A stretch of 64,000 bases of DNA from Leisingera aquaemixtae (GTDB lineage Bacteria; Pseudomonadota; Alphaproteobacteria; Rhodobacterales; Rhodobacteraceae). Below, piece by piece: positions 9,022 through 16,783 of the stretch. A program made the translations under genes and the position numbers. The stretch is from the NCBI RefSeq assembly GCF_019801145.1, contig NZ_JAHVJQ010000002.1, forward strand, positions 62,001 through 126,000, given 5' to 3'. Every line of letters starts with the position of its first letter. The stretch's first letter is position 1. The notes below the pieces were generated by a model. The model saw nothing but the letters and a program-made list of their open reading frames with translations, was not told the DNA's origin and ran no database searches.

Positions 9022-9445
9022 AAGCCCCGCCCGGCGCCGCAGCGCTGCCGCCGGCGTTCCGCGGCGCCAGCACCGGCACCCGCCGCGCCAGGTCGCTGGC
9101 CAGCGTCTCTGCCGGGAAGTACCGGCGCAGAACACCGGGCTGCAGCAGGTCGGCATTGCTGTCCAGGAAAGCGTCCGTGTCCGGATAATCGCCCTGCGCC
9201 ATCCGCTCTGCCGTCAGGCTCAGGAACGCGAGCGTCACCGTGGCGTTGAACTTCTCCGGCACCCCGGCAGCCTCGGTCAGCCGGCGCAGGCCGCGGGCGT
9301 AGATGGCCATGCCCTCGAACACCTCGTGGCGGCAGAGGATTTCATAGGCCGTCCCCAGATGCGCCCGGTGGCTGAACCCCTGCGGCTGCAAGCTGCCTGC
9401 AGCCAGCTCTTCTGCCATCACGGCATAGTCGGTGCGTTCGTTCAT
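9020..9445 (-). CDS. Conserved hypothetical protein, second gene of small RHH operon
   Basis: A 141-residue, mostly helical protein begins MNERTDYAVMAEELAAG. A patch FSHRAHLGTAYEILCRH holds two histidines and resembles helical conserved hypotheticals with an FxHxxHL motif, but I cannot name a family. The Ala/Gly-rich tail (NAGGSAAAPGGA) ends in the repeated gene-end motif, so the last residues may be read from repeat sequence. Its start overlaps the upstream ribbon-helix-helix-like gene by four bases, so translation is coupled. The small DNA-binding-protein-plus-partner layout resembles toxin-antitoxin operons, but the protein matches no toxin I know. Confidence 0.6.
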   Translation of the reverse strand: MNERTDYAVMAEELAAGSLQPQGFSHRAHLGTAYEILCRHEVFEGMAIYARGLRRLTEAAGVPEKFNATVTLAFLSLTAERMAQGDYPDTDAFLDSNADLLQPGVLRRYFPAETLASDLARRVPVLAPRNAGGSAAAPGGA

Positions 9446-9690
9446 TGCGGATCCTCCGTCAGGCTGTGGCTGTCGGCGGCGGTCAGGTCCAGCCCGTAGA
9501 CGGCCCGCAGCGCCTCGATCTTGCCAAGGGTCTCATCAGAGAACGGCGCCTTGCCTTCAAAGGCGTGCAGCGCCATGCCCTCGACCAGCTCCGCCACCGA
9601 AATATCCAGATATTCTGCCAGCGCCTTCATGGTTTTCAGCAGCCGCGCCTCCAGGCGCAGGCCGGTTTGAACACGGGTTACAGATGTCAT
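9442..9690 (-). CDS. Ribbon-helix-helix-like small DNA-binding protein
   Basis: The 82-residue protein has an N-terminal strand followed by two helices (VQTGLRLEARLLKTMKAL then YLDISVAELVEGMALHAF), the pattern of a ribbon-helix-helix regulator. The start ATG at 9690 follows a GGAGGG ribosome-binding site. The promoter lies about 40-70 bases upstream and its -10 sits inside an inverted repeat, so autoregulation is plausible. It overlaps the next gene by four bases. The RHH assignment rests on pattern only. Confidence 0.65.
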   Translation of the reverse strand: MTSVTRVQTGLRLEARLLKTMKALAEYLDISVAELVEGMALHAFEGKAPFSDETLGKIEALRAVYGLDLTAADSHSLTEDPQ

Positions 9691-9711
9691 CGCACCCTCC
9701 TTTCAGAGGGC

Positions 9712-9757
9712 TGATATATGAGGAGTCCCATATGTTATCAAGGTACCAAGGTGTCAA
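9712..9757 (-). promoter_or_regulatory. Promoter with overlapping operator-like repeat for the RHH operon
   Basis: On the minus strand TTGACA (9757-9752) and CATATG (9734-9729) are 17 bases apart, close to the sigma-70 consensus. The -10 lies within a near-palindrome with arms TGATATATG (9712-9720) and CATATGTTATCA (9729-9740). Such an operator across the -10 fits autorepression by the small RHH-like protein encoded just downstream. Confidence 0.6.
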
Positions 9758-9771
9758 ATGGCATTCCCCGC

Positions 9772-9792
9772 TTCATCTTTCCCCAAATACTC
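9772..9792 (-). repeat. Gene-end motif, copy 2
   Basis: This copy differs from the one at 9001-9021 by one base over 21. On the minus strand the dnaE2 stop codon is the TGA that opens the motif. Because DnaE2 also looks C-terminally short, the motif may mark the scar where coding sequence was lost. Confidence 0.6.
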
Positions 9793-12724
9793 ACTTCCCC
9801 GGCCCGCCCTCTACGCCGCCGCCGTTCTGCGGCGTCAGCAAATGCCGGATCAGCGCCACCGGATGCGCCCGCAAGGACAGGCGCATGGCGACGTAGTCCT
9901 CCACCACCTCCTCGCCCAGGCCCATCTGCGGCAGGTCCGCCTCCGGCTCATAGATCCCCTCGCCCTCCAGCTCGCGGGCAAACAGCGGCAGGGGTTTGCG
10001 GGCGGTGATCGCCTTTGCGGCCCATAAGGCTTCGCGCCGGTTGAGGCCGAGCGCGGCAAAGGCATCCGCCTCGGCCAGCCGCTCGATCACCGGCGGCGCG
10101 ATGCCGGCCTTGCGCCAGACATCCTCCACCTCGTGGTAACCGTTGCCGCGCGCGGCCGTGAGCCAGGCGGCGTCCTCATCGCGCAGGCCCTTCACCTGCC
10201 GGAACCCCAGCCGCAGCGCCAGCCCGCCGTGGCCGTCGGGCTCCATCACGTTGTCCCAGTAGGAGTTGTTGATGCAGACCGGGCGCACCTCCACGCCGTG
10301 CTCGCGGGCGTCGCGAACGATCTGGGCAGGAGCGTAGAACCCCATCGGCTGCGAATTCAGCAGCGCGCAGGCAAAGATGCCCGGGTGGTGGCACTTGATC
10401 CAGGCCGACGCATAGACCAAGAGCGCGAAACTGGCGGCATGGCTTTCGGGGAAGCCGTAGGAGCCGAAGCCCTCGATCTGGGAAAAGCAGCGCTCGGAAA
10501 ACTCCTGATCATAGCCGTTCTTGGCCATGCCGCGCAGGAACAGGCTGCGAAACTCGCTGACGTTGCCGTGTTTCTTGAAGGTCGCCAGGGACCGCCGCAG
10601 CCGGTCGGCCTGTTCCGGCGTGAAGCCGGCGCCGACGATGGCGATCTGCATCGCCTGCTCCTGAAACAGCGGCACGCCGAGGGTCTTGCCCAGCACCTCG
10701 CCCAGCGCGTCGGAGGGGAAATGCACCGGCTCCTCGCCGTTCCTGCGGCGGATATAGGGGTGCACCATGTCGCCCTGGATCGGGCCGGGGCGGACGATGG
10801 CGACCTCGATCACCAGATCATAGAAGCAGCGCGGCCGCATCCGGGGCAGGAAGTTCATCTGCGCCCGGCTTTCGACCTGGAACACCCCGATGCTGTCGGC
10901 GCGGCACAGCATGTTGTAGACCGCCGGGTCCTCCGGCGGCAGGGTGGCGAGGCTGTAGTCCAGCTGGTGGTGCTGCTGCATCAGGCCGAACGCCTTGCGG
11001 ATGCAGGTGAGCATGCCCAGAGACAGCACATCGACCTTGAGGATGCCCAGCGTGTCGATGTCGTCCTTGTCCCAGCAGATCACCGTGCGCCCTTCCATGG
11101 TGGCATTTTCAATGGGCACCAGTTCGTCCAGCCTTCCTTGGGTGATGATGAAGCCGCCCACATGCTGGCTCAGGTGGCGCGGGAAGCCGATGATCTGCTC
11201 CACCAGCTCCATCGTCAGCTGCAGGCGGCGGCTGTTCGGGTCCAGCCCGATCTCGCGCATCCGCTCCGCCTCGACGCCCTTGGCGCTGAAGAAGCCCCAA
11301 AGCTGCGAGGACATGGCGGAGATGGTGTCCTCCGTGAGGCCCATGGCGCGGCCCACCTCGCGGATCGCGCGTTTGCCGCGGTAGTGGATCACCGTGGCGC
11401 AGAGCCCTGCGCGGTGACGGCCGTAGCGTTCATAGATCCACTGGATCACTTCCTCGCGCCGCTCGTGCTCGAAATCGACGTCGATGTCGGGCGGCTCGTC
11501 GCGGGCCTCGGAGACGAAACGCTCGAACACCATGGTGCCCAGTTCCGGGCTGACGGAGGTGACGCCCAGACAGTAGCAGACCACCGAGTTTGCCGCCGAG
11601 CCGCGCCCCTGGCAGAGGATCCCGCGGGAGCGGGCAAAGGCGACGATGTCGCGCACGGTGAGGAAATAGGGGTCGTATTTCAGCTTGGCGATCAGGGCCA
11701 GCTCATGCTCCAGCAGGCCGCGCACCTTGTCCGGCGCGCCGCCCGGGTAGCGCCACCTGAGACCCTCTTCGGCAAGCCGCCGCAGGCGCTGGGGCGGGGT
11801 TTCGTTTTCGCTGCCCTCGTCCGGGTAGTCATAGCGCAGCTCATCCAGCGAGAAGGTCAGCTGCGCTGCCAGATGGGCGGCATTGTCCACCGCGTGTTCA
11901 TAGCCCCGGAACAGGCGGCGCATTTCTGCCTCGGACCGCAGGCGCTGCTCGCCATTGGCCATGGCAGCGCGGCCCAGATCCTCCACCTTGCAGCGCAGCC
12001 GGATGGCACTCAGCACATCGCCCAGGCGGCGGCGGCTGCCGTGGTGCATCCGCGGCGCGGCGCTGGCCAAGGGGGGCAGGTTCAGACGGCTGGCCAGCTC
12101 CGCAAGCTGGGCAAAGCGCGCCTGGTCGCCGCCGTCATAGGCAGGCGCCATCATCAGGTGCATGCGGGTGCCAAAGCGGCGCGTCAGCGCACCCATATGC
12201 AGGTCCCATCCATCCGCGCCGCCGGGCAGATGCTGCGCCTGCGGCAGCAAGAGCAGGTGCAGGCCCTCCGCAAATTCCAGGAGGTCCGAGAGATGCAGGG
12301 TGCAGCTGCCCTTCTGAGCCCTGAGCCGCCCGGTGGACAAAAGCCGGGTCAGGCTGCCCCAGCCCGCGCGGGTCCGCGGCAGGGCGATGACGTCCGGCGC
12401 GTCGGTGAACATGAGCTTTGCTGCCGGAATCAGCCGCACGGTTTCATAGACCGGGAAGGACGCGGGCTGCGGAATACCTTTGGGGCGCGGCGGGCCGATG
12501 GGGGAGTTCTGCCGGTCCCAGGCCTGCCGCTCCCGCACCCGGCGGGCAATGTCGCGGCATTCCGCATGGGCGCGCACGATGCCCGCCACCGAGTTCTCGT
12601 CCGCAACGGCAAAGGCGCCGAGCCCCAGCTCCAGCGCGCGGGCGGCGTATTCCTCCGGGTGGGAGGCCCCGGTGAGGAAGGTGAAGTTCGAAAGGCAGGC
12701 GAATTCGGCAAACATGCCCCGCAT
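9791..12724 (-). CDS. dnaE2: Error-prone DNA polymerase DnaE2, probably missing C-terminal OB domain
   Basis: A 977-residue C-family polymerase for damage-induced translesion synthesis. The N-terminal PHP-type domain starts FAEFACLSNFTFLTGASHPEE, the DnaE2 hallmark. The polymerase core has ILCQGRGSAANSVVCYCLG, PPDIDVDFEHERREEVIQW, GRTVICWDKDDIDTLGILKVDVL and FPESHAASFALLVYASAWIK. Usual family length is roughly 1050-1100. Here the protein stops soon after LRAHPVALIRHLL, where the C-terminal OB-fold normally begins. A LexA-type box lies just before the ATG. The common partners imuA and imuB are not in this window. It may be a functional lineage variant or a truncated gene. Confidence 0.9.
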   Translation of the reverse strand: MRGMFAEFACLSNFTFLTGASHPEEYAARALELGLGAFAVADENSVAGIVRAHAECRDIARRVRERQAWDRQNSPIGPPRPKGIPQPASFPVYETVRLIPAAKLMFTDAPDVIALPRTRAGWGSLTRLLSTGRLRAQKGSCTLHLSDLLEFAEGLHLLLLPQAQHLPGGADGWDLHMGALTRRFGTRMHLMMAPAYDGGDQARFAQLAELASRLNLPPLASAAPRMHHGSRRRLGDVLSAIRLRCKVEDLGRAAMANGEQRLRSEAEMRRLFRGYEHAVDNAAHLAAQLTFSLDELRYDYPDEGSENETPPQRLRRLAEEGLRWRYPGGAPDKVRGLLEHELALIAKLKYDPYFLTVRDIVAFARSRGILCQGRGSAANSVVCYCLGVTSVSPELGTMVFERFVSEARDEPPDIDVDFEHERREEVIQWIYERYGRHRAGLCATVIHYRGKRAIREVGRAMGLTEDTISAMSSQLWGFFSAKGVEAERMREIGLDPNSRRLQLTMELVEQIIGFPRHLSQHVGGFIITQGRLDELVPIENATMEGRTVICWDKDDIDTLGILKVDVLSLGMLTCIRKAFGLMQQHHQLDYSLATLPPEDPAVYNMLCRADSIGVFQVESRAQMNFLPRMRPRCFYDLVIEVAIVRPGPIQGDMVHPYIRRRNGEEPVHFPSDALGEVLGKTLGVPLFQEQAMQIAIVGAGFTPEQADRLRRSLATFKKHGNVSEFRSLFLRGMAKNGYDQEFSERCFSQIEGFGSYGFPESHAASFALLVYASAWIKCHHPGIFACALLNSQPMGFYAPAQIVRDAREHGVEVRPVCINNSYWDNVMEPDGHGGLALRLGFRQVKGLRDEDAAWLTAARGNGYHEVEDVWRKAGIAPPVIERLAEADAFAALGLNRREALWAAKAITARKPLPLFARELEGEGIYEPEADLPQMGLGEEVVEDYVAMRLSLRAHPVALIRHLLTPQNGGGVEGGPGK

Positions 12725-12727
12725 GAT

Positions 12728-12742
12728 ATTCCCGTTTTGTTC
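12728..12742 (-). promoter_or_regulatory. LexA (SOS) box upstream of dnaE2
   Basis: The plus strand reads ATTC-N7-GTTC, one mismatch from the alphaproteobacterial LexA consensus GTTC-N7-GTTC. It ends four bases before the dnaE2 start codon, where bound LexA would block transcription. DnaE2 genes are typical SOS targets in alphaproteobacteria. Confidence 0.6.
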
Positions 12743-12765
12743 TCATGTGGAGTCCTGCTGGACTG

Positions 12766-12853
12766 CGGTGCCGCGCCGCGCGCCAGCGCGGCGCCACGCC
12801 CAACCGCCGCAGGGCATTTCAATGCCTGCACGGCGGGCGGGAGAGATTTGCTC
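12766..12853 (+). repeat. Family A two-hairpin repeat, copy A1
   Basis: The element has a GC-rich inverted repeat (GCGCCGCGC ... GCGCGGCGC), the linker GCCCAACCG, a second hairpin (GCAGGGCATT ... AATGCCTGC) and the end box GGGCGGGAG. The same order recurs at six other places in the window. It fills the gap between dnaE2 and the DUF1203 gene. Confidence 0.7.
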
Positions 12854-12935
12854 CGGCTCTCTGCAGGATGCGCAAGATCCGGGTCGATTGCGGCGGGGCG
12901 GATCGGGCAGGGTGCTGGCAGCAAAGGAGAAACAC

Positions 12936-13400
12936 ATGACCAAGATCACCGCCCTGCCCACCGAGATTGTCCGCGCCCTGCAGGAGGGCGGCCCTGACGC
13001 CCATGGCCAGATGCCGGAGCGCACGGTGTCGGACGGCGGCGGCAACCCCTGCCGCCACTGCCTGCAATACATCCCCGAAGGCCAGGAGATGCTGATCCTG
13101 GCGCACCGCCCCTTCCCCGAGGCGCAGCCCTATGCCGAGACCGGGCCCATTTTCCTGTGCGCCAATCATTGCGCGCGGCATGAGGGCGAGGCGGTGCCGG
13201 AGGTTCTGGAAGGCTCCCCCGAATACCTGATCAAGGGCTACAGCGCCGATCACAGGATCGTTTACGGCACCGGCATTGTCATCCCGCAGGCGGAGATGAT
13301 GGGGCGGGCCGAGGCGATCTTTGCCGATGTGCGGGTGGACTACATCCACATCCGGTCGTCGCGCAACAACTGCTATCAGGCGCGGATTGACCGGGGGTGA
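12936..13400 (+). CDS. DUF1203-family protein
   Basis: A 154-residue cytoplasmic protein starts at ATG 12936 after AAAGGAGA. It contains GGGNPCRHCLQYIPEGQEMLILAHRPF, where the paired cysteines CRHC are typical of DUF1203. It also has GPIFLCANHCARH and a C-terminal YIHIRSSRNNCYQARI. The conserved Cys and His residues suggest metal or redox binding, but no activity is established. Upstream is a family A repeat, and downstream begins the non-coding left flank of the AT-rich patch. Confidence 0.85.
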   Translation: MTKITALPTEIVRALQEGGPDAHGQMPERTVSDGGGNPCRHCLQYIPEGQEMLILAHRPFPEAQPYAETGPIFLCANHCARHEGEAVPEVLEGSPEYLIKGYSADHRIVYGTGIVIPQAEMMGRAEAIFADVRVDYIHIRSSRNNCYQARIDRG

Positions 13401-13663
13401 GGGCTGCGGGCGGGCGGTGGCTGCGGTGTCTCACTCTGTCAGCCAACGGCACAACGAGCCCAGTCGGCGCCTCAGCCCACTCTGGATGCTGCAAAGGCAT
13501 TGGTCTGCTCCCGGGACATTGCGGACCTTCGTGCCAACCGCAGCATTGGGCAATTGCAGCCAAAAGTTATCAACCGTATCAGGTACCCAGGTATAGCGGG
13601 CGCCCAGTGAACAGGTAAATCGGATTGTTGACGAGTGCCTAAATAGTTGAGGGAATCATCACA
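13401..13663. other. Left flank of AT-rich module, no gene seen
   Basis: These 263 bases between the DUF1203 gene and the PIN gene hold no convincing ORF, tRNA or terminator. Composition shifts from GC-rich to AT-rich from about 13550 onward. TGCAGCCA occurs both here (about 13555) and in the right flank (about 15596), but it is too short to be claimed as an attachment site. Confidence 0.4.
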
Positions 13664-14152
13664 TTATTTTCCAGGAACTCTGTGATATGATGCGAGGTCG
13701 GCGTCTAGAGACCATATTAAAACACTACTCATGCTGTGTCGCTCGCACAGCATTTCCCACTCTTTAATGATTGACATGTCGGAGAGGCTAACTCCTTCCC
13801 GAGTCTTCTTCTCACTTTTATTGATTTGAGCATACTCGGGGAAGTCGGAAATCCATGAGCCAAATTCAGATTTGTCTGGAAAGTGTGTTGCCCTATAGGG
13901 GGTCTCACCTTCCAATGCAGCCATAACCTGTGACACTAAGATTTCCGCATACTTACGCCTGTGCGCTCCATTTTTCACATCAGCAATGTGGTTTCCAGTT
14001 TCCCAAATTGTAGCCATGGGAAGAAGAAAAATATCGCCGGATTTAATTCTCACCTCGAAATCATTTAAAATTTGATCTCGATCCTGATTCCAACCTGGAA
14101 CATCAAGAATGTTGAGGTACACTGACGTATCTAATAAAACTATCTCATTCAT
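13664..14152 (-). CDS. PIN-domain nuclease-like protein paired with an AAA ATPase
   Basis: The 162-residue product starts at ATG 14152, which overlaps the stop of the upstream ATPase gene as ATGA; an earlier in-frame start at 14176 would overlap more. It carries a PIN-type acidic quartet: Asp8 in IVLLDTSVYLNIL, Glu51 in ATIWETGNHI, Asp125 in SLSDMSII and Asp150 in IWSLDADL. PIN domains are metal-dependent RNases or DNases used in toxins and RNA decay. Codon use is AT-rich, unlike the surrounding chromosome. Tight coupling to the ATPase suggests the ATPase senses or gates the nuclease. I cannot match the pair to a named defence system with certainty. Confidence 0.7.
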   Translation of the reverse strand: MNEIVLLDTSVYLNILDVPGWNQDRDQILNDFEVRIKSGDIFLLPMATIWETGNHIADVKNGAHRRKYAEILVSQVMAALEGETPYRATHFPDKSEFGSWISDFPEYAQINKSEKKTREGVSLSDMSIIKEWEMLCERHSMSSVLIWSLDADLASYHRVPGK

Positions 14153-15489
14153 GATTGGCGAATACTCTTGAGCCACTCGAGGCCAGATCGAATTCGTTCA
14201 CTTTGGGTGCTTCTTATTTTTGCGTACCTATCCAAAACACCTGAGGTAAGCAACCCACCGAGGGTGTCTTGCGCTACCAATTCTGGATAGGTTTCCAAAT
14301 CACAAAGGCGTACAAGTTTGCTCGTTCCATCTTCAGGACTTCTATAGCAGAATACTACATCTGGGATGCTTTTGTCCGGAACGGCGTCCAATAACGCTGG
14401 ATTGTGTGTGGACAGAAGAACGCGCAGGTCTCGGCGCTCAGCAATTCTTTGAATGCTTGAAAGAAGATGTTCTGCTCGGCTCGGGTGAACGCCGTTATCA
14501 ATTTCCTCAATAACGACCATTGATCCGGGCGGCGCTGACAACAGCGCAGCGGCTATGGAGAGCACTCTCAGCGTACCATCAGATAATAGAGACGCATCGA
14601 AAGTCAAAATCTTATTGCCAAAAGTTTCTTGCAACGCGACCATAACTCCTCCGCGAGGCTCATGGATGAATCGAATTCCTTTAATATTTTGCTCCGGAAG
14701 GCTTTTAATGAGCATCAAAAGATCAGTGCCATGGTTATCCGAATAGGGACTTGGCAATTCGATCTCAATTGTAGCATCTGGCGATGGTTGTCCGCACAAA
14801 TTGAAGAGAACTGCTGATATGTTGGACCCATCTCCTCTCACCTTTGCATCCGAAGGGAAAGAATAGTCTCGCATTACCTGCGGGTTGGGGTCTAGAAATA
14901 TTATCTCCGACAGCGTCTCAGATATTTTCCTAGAGACTTTTGGGATTATCTCTCTTGATCTCTTGTGGGAGCTGGCAAATGTAGCAGGACTTTGAAGCTG
15001 CAAGAACATTGGAATTTGATCTATGCATTTAATGTGAGGCTTAATTCCGCCACGTGCGAAGTTGTTGTAAGCAACCCCAACGTCAGTTGCTCGTTCAGTT
15101 GATGGTTGATCAAGAAGGTAAAGTGGGACGTTCTCTGAGCGAGACGTTATCTTCTCTCCAGAAATGTGTAGCCCGTCACGCCTATTCTCGATAGTCGCAT
15201 CCCATTCTCCCCACCCAACTTTGGCAAAAGTGCAGCCAACTTCAAAGCTATTTTCACCGTCACGAGGTAGATTAGAGACCGTACCTCTTACAACAGTCTC
15301 ATTGGTGTTTACATTGAACTGAATACTGGAGAGGGGCTGCCCTTGAGAAAGCCATGAAATTAGCCTCATGCACTCAATCGCATTTGACTTCCCGGCTGCA
15401 TTGGCCCCAATCAAAACAGTCAAAGCAGACAATGGTAGCGTTGCATCTGCATAACTTTTGAAATTGGAAATTCTAAAGCTTTCAAGCAT
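14149..15489 (-). CDS. AAA/ABC-type ATPase (AAA_21-like), putative defence module
   Basis: The 446-residue ATPase starts at ATG 15489, preceded by AGGA 11 bases upstream; a longer frame to 15525 exists but has no better site. The N-terminus MLESFRISNFKSYADATLP is typical of SMC/RecF-like ATPases. Walker A is GANAAGKS (28-35), an ABC-like signature is LLSDGTLRVLSIAAAL (about 301-316), Walker B is SMVVIEEIDNG (323-333) and the H-loop is STHNPALLD (His362). No fused nuclease domain is visible. ATPases of this class drive OLD, Gabija and PARIS-type systems; here the effector would be the downstream PIN protein. The region is markedly AT-rich. Confidence 0.8.
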   Translation of the reverse strand: MLESFRISNFKSYADATLPLSALTVLIGANAAGKSNAIECMRLISWLSQGQPLSSIQFNVNTNETVVRGTVSNLPRDGENSFEVGCTFAKVGWGEWDATIENRRDGLHISGEKITSRSENVPLYLLDQPSTERATDVGVAYNNFARGGIKPHIKCIDQIPMFLQLQSPATFASSHKRSREIIPKVSRKISETLSEIIFLDPNPQVMRDYSFPSDAKVRGDGSNISAVLFNLCGQPSPDATIEIELPSPYSDNHGTDLLMLIKSLPEQNIKGIRFIHEPRGGVMVALQETFGNKILTFDASLLSDGTLRVLSIAAALLSAPPGSMVVIEEIDNGVHPSRAEHLLSSIQRIAERRDLRVLLSTHNPALLDAVPDKSIPDVVFCYRSPEDGTSKLVRLCDLETYPELVAQDTLGGLLTSGVLDRYAKIRSTQSERIRSGLEWLKSIRQS

Positions 15490-15547
15490 TTCGTGTAAAT
15501 TCCTAGGTGATTCAGCCAGGCACATCCCTTGCCGAGAGCGGATTAAG

Positions 15548-15568
15548 AACTCCGAACGCTTAGGAGTT
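15548..15568. repeat. Perfect inverted repeat upstream of the ATPase/PIN pair
   Basis: AACTCC and GGAGTT (6 bp each) are separated by nine bases. On the plus strand the repeat runs into TTTTGTTTCT like a terminator, but no plus-strand gene precedes it. It lies 59 bases upstream of the ATPase start, so it may be an operator, or the remnant of a terminator carried with the module. Confidence 0.35.
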
Positions 15569-15782
15569 TTGTTTCTCTCATACTATGACGAACTGCAGCC
15601 ATCAACAAAGGTCTGCGCTATCGTGTGAGAAATGAAGGCCACTCGCAATACGGTGCGCCGCTCTGGTAGCTAACTCGAACGTCCGATAACTTCGAGCGAG
15701 AGCCACTCGGTTCCGCCAAGGCTGCGCGCGCAGCGAATGCCCGCTCCGGCCCGCAACTTGTTCACCAGGCAGAGGTGCCCCC

Positions 15783-16712
15783 TCACCCCGCCTTGGTCAG
15801 AGACAGGAACACATCTTCAAGGTCCGCTTCCTCGGTCTTGACGTCACGGATCGAAATTCCGGCGGCGTGGACCGCGGCCAGCACGTCTTCGGCGCTGGTG
15901 GCCTGGCTGCGGTAGCGCAAGCAGACGGCGCCGTCTTCGCGCAGCTCGGCCTCGATGCCGTCGCCCTGCGGCAGCACTGTCACCGGCACCGCGGGCTGCA
16001 CCACCATGGTCTTGGCATCAAGCCGGCCCAGCAGGCGCGCCTTGGTGTCCCGCGCCACCACCTCGCCCTGGTTGATGATGGCGATCTCGTCGCACATCTC
16101 CTCGGCCTCTTCCAGGTAGTGGGTGGTGAGGATGATGGTCATGCCCTGCGCGTTCAGTTTGCGGATGTTCTCCCACAGCATCTGGCGCAGTTCGATGTCG
16201 ACGCCCGCGGTGGGTTCGTCCAGCACCAGCACCGAGGGGTGATGCACCAGCGCCTTGCCCAGAAGCAGGCGCCGCCGCATGCCGCCTGACAGGGTGCGGG
16301 CATAGGCCTCTGCCTTGTCCGTGAGCCCGATCATCCGCAGGATCTCGTCGCTGTGGCGCTCGTGCTTGGGCACGCCGTAGAGGCCGGCCTGCACCTCCAG
16401 CGCGCCGCGCGGGGTAAAGAACGGGTCCAGGTTCAGCTCTTGCGGCATCACCCCGATGGCGGCGCGGCTCTGGCGCGGGTTTGCGTCCTGGTCGAAACCC
16501 CAGATCGAGACGCTGCCGGAGGTCTTGCGCACCAGCCCCGCCAGGATGTTGATCAGGGTGGATTTGCCCGCGCCGTTCGGCCCCAGGAGGCCGAAGACGG
16601 AGCCGCGCGGCACCGTCAGGTCAACGCCCTTGAGCGCGTGTTTCTCCGGCTGGCCTTTGCCGCCCCTGTAGATTTTGCGCAAAGCTTTGATCTGGATTGC
16701 ATCAGCACTCAT
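15783..16712 (-). CDS. ABC transporter ATP-binding protein (ABC-2 type), orphan
   Basis: The 309-residue ATPase has Walker A GPNGAGKST, Q-loop MPQELNLD, signature LSGGMRRRLLLGKAL, Walker B VLVLDEPTAG and H-loop TTHYLEEAEEM. The C-terminal extension (about residues 235-309) is typical of ABC-2 export ATPases such as the E. coli YadG type. Such proteins need a membrane permease, usually the next gene, but none follows. Downstream lies the flank of the AT-rich ATPase/PIN patch. The permease may be elsewhere or may have been displaced. The gene diverges from the zinc-finger gene at 16784. Confidence 0.9.
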   Translation of the reverse strand: MSADAIQIKALRKIYRGGKGQPEKHALKGVDLTVPRGSVFGLLGPNGAGKSTLINILAGLVRKTSGSVSIWGFDQDANPRQSRAAIGVMPQELNLDPFFTPRGALEVQAGLYGVPKHERHSDEILRMIGLTDKAEAYARTLSGGMRRRLLLGKALVHHPSVLVLDEPTAGVDIELRQMLWENIRKLNAQGMTIILTTHYLEEAEEMCDEIAIINQGEVVARDTKARLLGRLDAKTMVVQPAVPVTVLPQGDGIEAELREDGAVCLRYRSQATSAEDVLAAVHAAGISIRDVKTEEADLEDVFLSLTKAG

Positions 16713-16783
16713 CGCCGCTCTTGCCCCCGGTTTTTCCTTGGCTCATAAAAGCGCCTAGCCGAAAACCGAAAGGACTGCCAGCC

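Noticed and set aside
10133-12997. Very long open frame on the plus strand opposite dnaE2
   Set aside because: It is a GC-rich antisense shadow of the dnaE2 coding frame. Its translation is His/Arg/Gln-rich without domains, and dnaE2 is clearly real.
13401-15782. Attachment-site direct repeats flanking the ATPase/PIN module
   Set aside because: Only an eight-base match (TGCAGCCA) was found on the two sides. No integrase or tRNA is nearby, so no att site is claimed.
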